A stretch of 64,000 nucleotides of DNA from Algivirga pacifica. GTDB taxonomy: Bacteria > Bacteroidota > Bacteroidia > Cytophagales > Flammeovirgaceae. The position numbers were made by a program, and so were the translations under genes. Under the pieces are notes generated by a model. That model was given only the letters and a program-made list of their open reading frames with translations. It was not told the origin of the DNA and searched no databases. Below are positions 59,812 through 64,000 of this stretch, piece by piece; position 1 is the first letter of the stretch; the number at the start of each line of letters is the position of its first letter. The DNA lies in contig NZ_BAABJX010000055.1 of assembly GCF_039543525.1 (NCBI RefSeq), positions 1-64,000 on the forward strand, read 5' to 3'.

Positions 59812-61656
59812 TTATCTTGCATCAGCAATTTGCTGGATTGTATACAAACGATCCTTCAAGCGCTCGATATCAGCCTTAGCAGCCTCAATCTTCTTCTGAT
59901 ACTCCTCTTTCATCTGATCAGCAGTCTTGGAGTTGGCAAAGAATGCCAGGTTATTTTGCCAAAGTGCAATATCGTTCTCCAGGTTAGTGATTTTATGACG
60001 AAGATTCTGCTCTTGGTTCTTCACACGTCTACCAGCATTTGGCACATGTTTCATCACTGAGGCATGGAAGTTCACTTGTAGGTCTTCCATTTCTTCTTCA
60101 GAAACTTTGGCCGTCTTCACATAATCTTCTGCAGCTTTAATAAACTTGTCCAAGATCGCATCTTTCTCACGTTTTGGCACAAAGCCAATCTTAAAGAATG
60201 CCTCTACAGCCTCATTTAATTTTGCTACATCAAAGGCATCTTCTTTCGCCAGCGTTCCTAGCTCAAGGCAGATGTCTTCTTTCTTCTTAAGGTTTTCGAT
60301 AAAGACTTTATCTTCTTCCTTTCTATTGTTTCTACGATTTTCGAAGAAAGTATCGCAAGCTTTCTTAAAGGCTGCATATACCTCGTCTCTCACCTTTTCT
60401 GGAACAGGGCCAATCTTCTTCCAATCTGCCTGAAGTTGCTTCAGTTTATCTCCAGTAGATCTCCAATCAGTGCTTTCGCTTAGTTCCTCTGCTTTGGCTA
60501 CCAATTGTTTTTTCAACTCCAGATTTTCCGCTCTTTGTGCTTCTAGACGCTCAAAGAACTGTCCTTTGTTGTGGAAGAATTGCTTGAAGTTACCCCAGAA
60601 TTGCTTATTAATTTCTTTAGCAACCTCTCTTGGCAACGGCCCAATCTTCTCCCAGTCTTTTTGTACAGCCAGTAGCTCTTTTGTTTTTGAGTTCCACTCC
60701 TTAATACGGTCAGAGTCAAAATTCGCAAAAGGCTCCACAGCCAGGCAAAGCTCCTGCTTTGCTTTCATATTTTCATTCAGCTGCTTCTTGAATTCCTCCG
60801 CAAAAGCACGCTTTTTATCGTAAATCTTATCCGAGATCTCTTTGAAACGCTTCCACAAGTCTTCCTGAGCTTCTTTAGGTACAGGTCCCAGAGAACGGAA
60901 TTCTTCATGTAATACATTCAATTGATCTACTGCCTCATTGACATTTTCCAGATCCAATAGCTTCTCTGCACGGTCACAAAGTAGCGTTTTTGCCTCTAGA
61001 TTTTTCTTTCTGTCAAGCTCCTTCAGTTCAAACTCTATACTCATCTGGTCATAGAACAGATCCAATAAAGCGCCATAGGTTTTATAAAGCTCATCTGCAT
61101 TTGCATGAGGTACTGCTCCAATGGTTTTCCACTTCGCCTGCAGCTCCTTAACCTTTGCCATAATCCCTCTGTGATCTTCCGACTCCATCAACGCCTTAAT
61201 CTCATCGATAATCGCCAGTTTCGCCTTAAGGTTATTGTCTCTGGTCTTCTGCATTTCCTCAAAATGCTTCTTCTTACGCTCCTTTACGGCTTTATAAGCC
61301 TTAAAGAAAGCTTCGTATTGCGAATCGTGGAAGTCGAAACCTTCGTCATTTCCTTGCGCAGCTACATACTCCTGTTTGGCAGCCTCTTTCTCCTCCTCAT
61401 GGATATGGTCTATAGCTTCCTTAATCGATCGTACCGATCGCTCCGCAGCAACCACATCCGCATGATGTAACAGCTTGTCAGCCTCTTCCACCAATTGCTC
61501 CTTGGATAAAGTAGTATAGTCTACCGTATCCTCGTGTAGTTCCTCCACATTGTGCTCTTCCGAAGAAGCCTCCACATGCGTCTCTTCTTTTACCTGTTGT
61601 TCAGCAGTAGGATTTACTGCCCCCTGTTCTTCTTTATGCGTCTTCTCAGTTTCCAT
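59812..61656 (-). CDS. DUF349-domain coiled-coil protein
   Basis: This 614-residue protein contains at least five helical DUF349 repeats, recognised by the recurring motif WKxIGPVP/LPREV (for example LQADWKKIGPVPEKVRDEVY and VQKDWEKIGPLPREVAKEI). The N-terminal 100 residues are acidic. The repeats form long helical hairpins. The function of the family is unknown, and no partner gene is adjacent. A terminator shared with the convergent gene lies past the stop codon. Confidence 0.9.
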   Translation of the reverse strand: METEKTHKEEQGAVNPTAEQQVKEETHVEASSEEHNVEELHEDTVDYTTLSKEQLVEEADKLLHHADVVAAERSVRSIKEAIDHIHEEEKEAAKQEYVAAQGNDEGFDFHDSQYEAFFKAYKAVKERKKKHFEEMQKTRDNNLKAKLAIIDEIKALMESEDHRGIMAKVKELQAKWKTIGAVPHANADELYKTYGALLDLFYDQMSIEFELKELDRKKNLEAKTLLCDRAEKLLDLENVNEAVDQLNVLHEEFRSLGPVPKEAQEDLWKRFKEISDKIYDKKRAFAEEFKKQLNENMKAKQELCLAVEPFANFDSDRIKEWNSKTKELLAVQKDWEKIGPLPREVAKEINKQFWGNFKQFFHNKGQFFERLEAQRAENLELKKQLVAKAEELSESTDWRSTGDKLKQLQADWKKIGPVPEKVRDEVYAAFKKACDTFFENRRNNRKEEDKVFIENLKKKEDICLELGTLAKEDAFDVAKLNEAVEAFFKIGFVPKREKDAILDKFIKAAEDYVKTAKVSEEEMEDLQVNFHASVMKHVPNAGRRVKNQEQNLRHKITNLENDIALWQNNLAFFANSKTADQMKEEYQKKIEAAKADIERLKDRLYTIQQIADAR

Positions 61657-61808
61657 TTCCTTGTTATTTAACCAGGACCCTCATCAATCATTCAAAGGTC
61701 CATTAGGATGAGTACTTCGCTAGTCAATGATCTATAACATTGACAGATATTGTTCAAATGAATTGATTCAAAAATAATAAAATCTTCTAAAACTGAAATG
61801 AAAAAAGC

Positions 61809-61825
61809 GGTTTTGTACTAAAACC
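61809..61825 (-). terminator. Terminator of the YqgE gene
   Basis: Arms GGTTTT (61809-61814) and AAAACC (61820-61825) enclose a five-base loop, with an A-run on the plus strand at 61801-61806 that gives U-residues in the minus-strand transcript. It is short but well placed, 14 bases past the stop codon. Confidence 0.7.
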
Positions 61826-61839
61826 CCACAAATATCCCT

Positions 61840-62415
61840 TCAATTCATACGAGGTTCAACGGGATAATTGGACATTACCTTGTACTTCCCTCCCATCGCT
61901 TGTAGGACTTTTCGCCAAAGTTGCTCGGAGGAAATCGTAAATATGGAAGAAAGGTTTGCGTGAGTAATCACCCAGGAATGTCGCGTCAGTTCTTCTTTGA
62001 GTTGCATTCCTCCCCAACCACTATACCCCATAAAAAAGCGGCAATTATCTTCCTGTAACTTCCCCATTAAAGCATACTCCTTAATTTGCTCGAAGTTCCC
62101 TCCCCAAAACACGCCATTTTTTAAAGGTATTGCTCCTTCCAGTTCCCCAAAACGATGTAAAAAGTGTAAGGTATTGTGTTCCACCGGTCCTCCCACATAT
62201 AACGTTTGCTCCACCGAAAGCTGGTCCGTTACTTCATTAATCTTAAGGTTGGAAGGCCTATTCAATATCAGTCCAAAAGATCCTTTCTCTTCCTCATGTT
62301 CGCAAACTAGGATAACCGACCGGGCAAAATTAGGGTCTCCCAAAAAAGGTTCGGCCAACAATAAGTCTCCCCTTTTCAGAGCCGTATTCTGACTAAAACT
62401 TAAATTAAATTCCAT
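61840..62415 (-). CDS. YqgE/AlgH-family protein (UPF0301)
   Basis: This 191-residue protein has the family's typical opening KRGDLLLAEPFLGDPNFARSVILVCEHEEE and the motif GLILNRPSNL, plus YVGGPVEHNTLHFLH. The C-terminal half contains FFMGYSGWGGMQLKEELTRHSW. YqgE/AlgH proteins are widely conserved, and their biochemical role is not firmly established. The length fits the family. Upstream lies the gene-free region before the UvrD-type helicase. Confidence 0.93.
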   Translation of the reverse strand: MEFNLSFSQNTALKRGDLLLAEPFLGDPNFARSVILVCEHEEEKGSFGLILNRPSNLKINEVTDQLSVEQTLYVGGPVEHNTLHFLHRFGELEGAIPLKNGVFWGGNFEQIKEYALMGKLQEDNCRFFMGYSGWGGMQLKEELTRHSWVITHANLSSIFTISSEQLWRKVLQAMGGKYKVMSNYPVEPRMN

Positions 62416-62912
62416 AATACTCTCTTTTTGTAGTGAATCGCAGCAAATAGAACTATCCTACAAAGAAGCAACTGACCAACACACTTTTTGGACTTTTCCT
62501 AGCTCACTCTATAAAACCGTTCTAATTAATTAACAATCATTTCAGCAACAAGTTGGAAACTTCTTATTTAATTCCTGAAAAAGACGAAAATATTCACACC
62601 CACTCCTGTAAAACTTAGAATCCTGCAAGGAGATTACTAAAAAATCCAATCACTAAAATCCAATTCTTTCATTTCCAAGCCCCCTGATTCCGCAACTTTC
62701 CCTTCTCAGAATACAGGCATTTCCCTATTTTATCCTCAAAAATTACGTAATTTGCCCAAGAAGGTAAAAAGTAATAGGGAATAGGTAAAAAGTGATACAA
62801 TCCTTTAAAAAGAAACTTCAGACTCTTCTTTATCTCTTTTCCTCCTCGTTTTATTGTTTTTCACCTTACCTTACAGTTTAGAATCGAAAATAGCGTTTTA
62901 GCATAGCAATAT
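62416..62912. other. Intergenic region before the UvrD-type helicase gene
   Basis: This 497-base AT-rich stretch between divergent genes has no credible gene. It contains a degenerate heptamer-like run near 62762-62800 (GGTAAAAAGTAATAGGGAATAGGTAAAAAG), a reversed form of the TTTTACC-type repeats. Promoters of both flanking genes should be here. Confidence 0.6.
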
Positions 62913-64000
62913 ATGGAATACTTGGAAGGCCTTAACCCTCCACAACGAGAGGCCGTGGAGTACAATGAAGGACCAATGATGATTATCGCCGGTGCAGGTT
63001 CCGGCAAAACAAGGGTACTGACCTATAAGATTGCCTATCTTATGGACAAAGGCACAGAGCCTTTCAATATCCTGGCCTTAACCTTTACTAACAAGGCTGC
63101 CCGTGAGATGAGGGAACGTATTGAGGAAGTAGTGGGTAGTGAAGCTAAAAACCTATGGATGGGAACTTTCCACTCCATTTTTGCCCGTATCCTTCGTTAT
63201 GAGGGAGAAAAGCTAGGGTATCAAAGCAACTTCACCATCTACGACACCGAAGATGCCAAGTCCGTGATCAAGGGGATCCTCAAGGACATGGGACTGGACG
63301 ACAAACTCTATAAGCCCAATACGGTATTGGGACGTATCTCCAGTGCCAAAAACAACCTCATTTCCTGGAGAGCTTATGAGAACAACAACGACCTGAGAAT
63401 CGAAGACGAGGCGTCTGGAAGACCCAAGATTGCCGAAATCTATAAAGAATATGCCGTTCGATGTTTCAAGGCCAACGCCATGGACTTCGATGATCTATTA
63501 TTCAACACCAATGTACTTTTCCAAAAGCATGTGGATGTATTGAATAAGTATCAAAATATCTTCCGCTATGTAATGATTGATGAGTTTCAGGATACCAATA
63601 TCTCTCAGTATGTCATTACCAGAAAGCTAGCCGCTCGTTACCAAAATATATGTATTGTAGGGGATGACGCACAAAGTATCTATGCCTTCCGTGGGGCCAA
63701 CATCCAAAATATCCTCAACTTTGAAAGAGACTACCCTGACTTGAGGGTCATCAAATTGGAGCAAAATTACCGTTCCTCTGAGAATATTGTAGAAGCAGCC
63801 AACTCGGTGATTCGTCACAACACGCAACAGCTTCCTAAAAACGTATGGACGAACAACGATCCGGGAGCATTAATCGAGATCGTTAAGACAGCAACTGATG
63901 CTGATGAGGCGAAATTTGTAGCCAACTCCATCTTTGAGGAAAAAGTACAGCACGGGTTACAGAATGAGGACTTTGCCATTCTATACAGAACCAACTCCCA
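62913..64000 (+). CDS. UvrD/PcrA-family DNA helicase, cut by the window end
   Basis: The visible 362 residues begin MEYLEGLNPPQREAVEYNEG and show the Q motif, Walker A AGAGSGKTR, motif Ia LTFTNKAAREMRERI, motif II DEFQDTN and motif III GDDAQSIYAFRGA. Motif IV QNYRSS is also present. This is a superfamily 1A helicase of the UvrD/PcrA/Rep class, used in repair and replication-fork maintenance. The frame is still open at base 64000, so the remaining C-terminal part lies outside. Confidence 0.96.
   Translation, partial: MEYLEGLNPPQREAVEYNEGPMMIIAGAGSGKTRVLTYKIAYLMDKGTEPFNILALTFTNKAAREMRERIEEVVGSEAKNLWMGTFHSIFARILRYEGEKLGYQSNFTIYDTEDAKSVIKGILKDMGLDDKLYKPNTVLGRISSAKNNLISWRAYENNNDLRIEDEASGRPKIAEIYKEYAVRCFKANAMDFDDLLFNTNVLFQKHVDVLNKYQNIFRYVMIDEFQDTNISQYVITRKLAARYQNICIVGDDAQSIYAFRGANIQNILNFERDYPDLRVIKLEQNYRSSENIVEAANSVIRHNTQQLPKNVWTNNDPGALIEIVKTATDADEAKFVANSIFEEKVQHGLQNEDFAILYRTNS

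Overview
The window is chromosomal DNA of a member of the Bacteroidota, most probably a marine-type Cytophagales-like bacterium (inference). The evidence is a TonB-dependent receptor with STN and carboxypeptidase-like domains, a bacterial GH3 protein, an RprY-like response regulator, LytS/LytTR pairs, YidC with a large periplasmic domain, several lipoproteins, start codons without clear Shine-Dalgarno sequences, and a tmRNA tag ending NYAMAA, close to the NYALAA tags I associate with this phylum. No prophage, insertion sequence, CRISPR array, tRNA or rRNA was found.

Layout. 0.2-5.8 kb: TonB receptor, a free-standing STN-domain protein, a ScfR/RamB-like regulator with a degenerate metallopeptidase domain, and a small membrane protein. 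6.1-8.5 kb: TPR lipoprotein and a sigma-54 response regulator. 8.7-12.2 kb: a LytTR regulator, LytS-like kinase and triple-repeat secreted coiled-coil protein in one operon. 12.5-14.1 kb: alpha/beta hydrolase and TetR regulator with matching operators. 14.4-22.6 kb: trans-sulfuration enzyme, M1 peptidase, FtsB/DivIC, HupE/UreJ, LtrA, an MDR oxidoreductase and a BamA/TamA-like barrel. 22.6-23.4 kb: a 5'-truncated YihY remnant and tmRNA. 23.7-27.5 kb: GNAT, IlvE, inositol monophosphatase and an unknown protein. 27.7-31.7 kb: two paralogous barrel proteins and a lipoprotein pullulanase. 32-32.6 kb: a 36-residue membrane protein and a dense DnaA-box cluster. 32.6-44.7 kb: AlbA, RprY-like regulator, HisS, QueE, FolD, endonuclease V, PurU, HolA and hypotheticals. 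44.9-48 kb: cytochrome oxidase subunits I and II. 48-64 kb: dCMP deaminase, GH3, LptB, a REC-histidine kinase, YidC, PyrG, a nucleoid-associated protein, an arginyltransferase-like protein, a DUF349 protein, YqgE and the start of a UvrD-type helicase.

Most genes are housekeeping: envelope biogenesis (YidC, LptB, FtsB/DivIC), replication and repair (HolA, UvrD, EndoV), one-carbon and nucleotide metabolism (FolD, PurU, PyrG, dCMP deaminase), translation rescue and respiration.

The most unusual content lies between genes. Nearly every 3' end carries a structured repeat. Two related families (GTTGAG- and GTTGAA-delimited) are built from interchangeable short hairpin modules arranged in large imperfect palindromes whose arms often differ by whole modules. 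Alongside are heptamer arrays (TTTTACC, GGTTATC, TTATCAG), one of which runs directly into a start codon. These dispersed structures are the best candidates for something little described.
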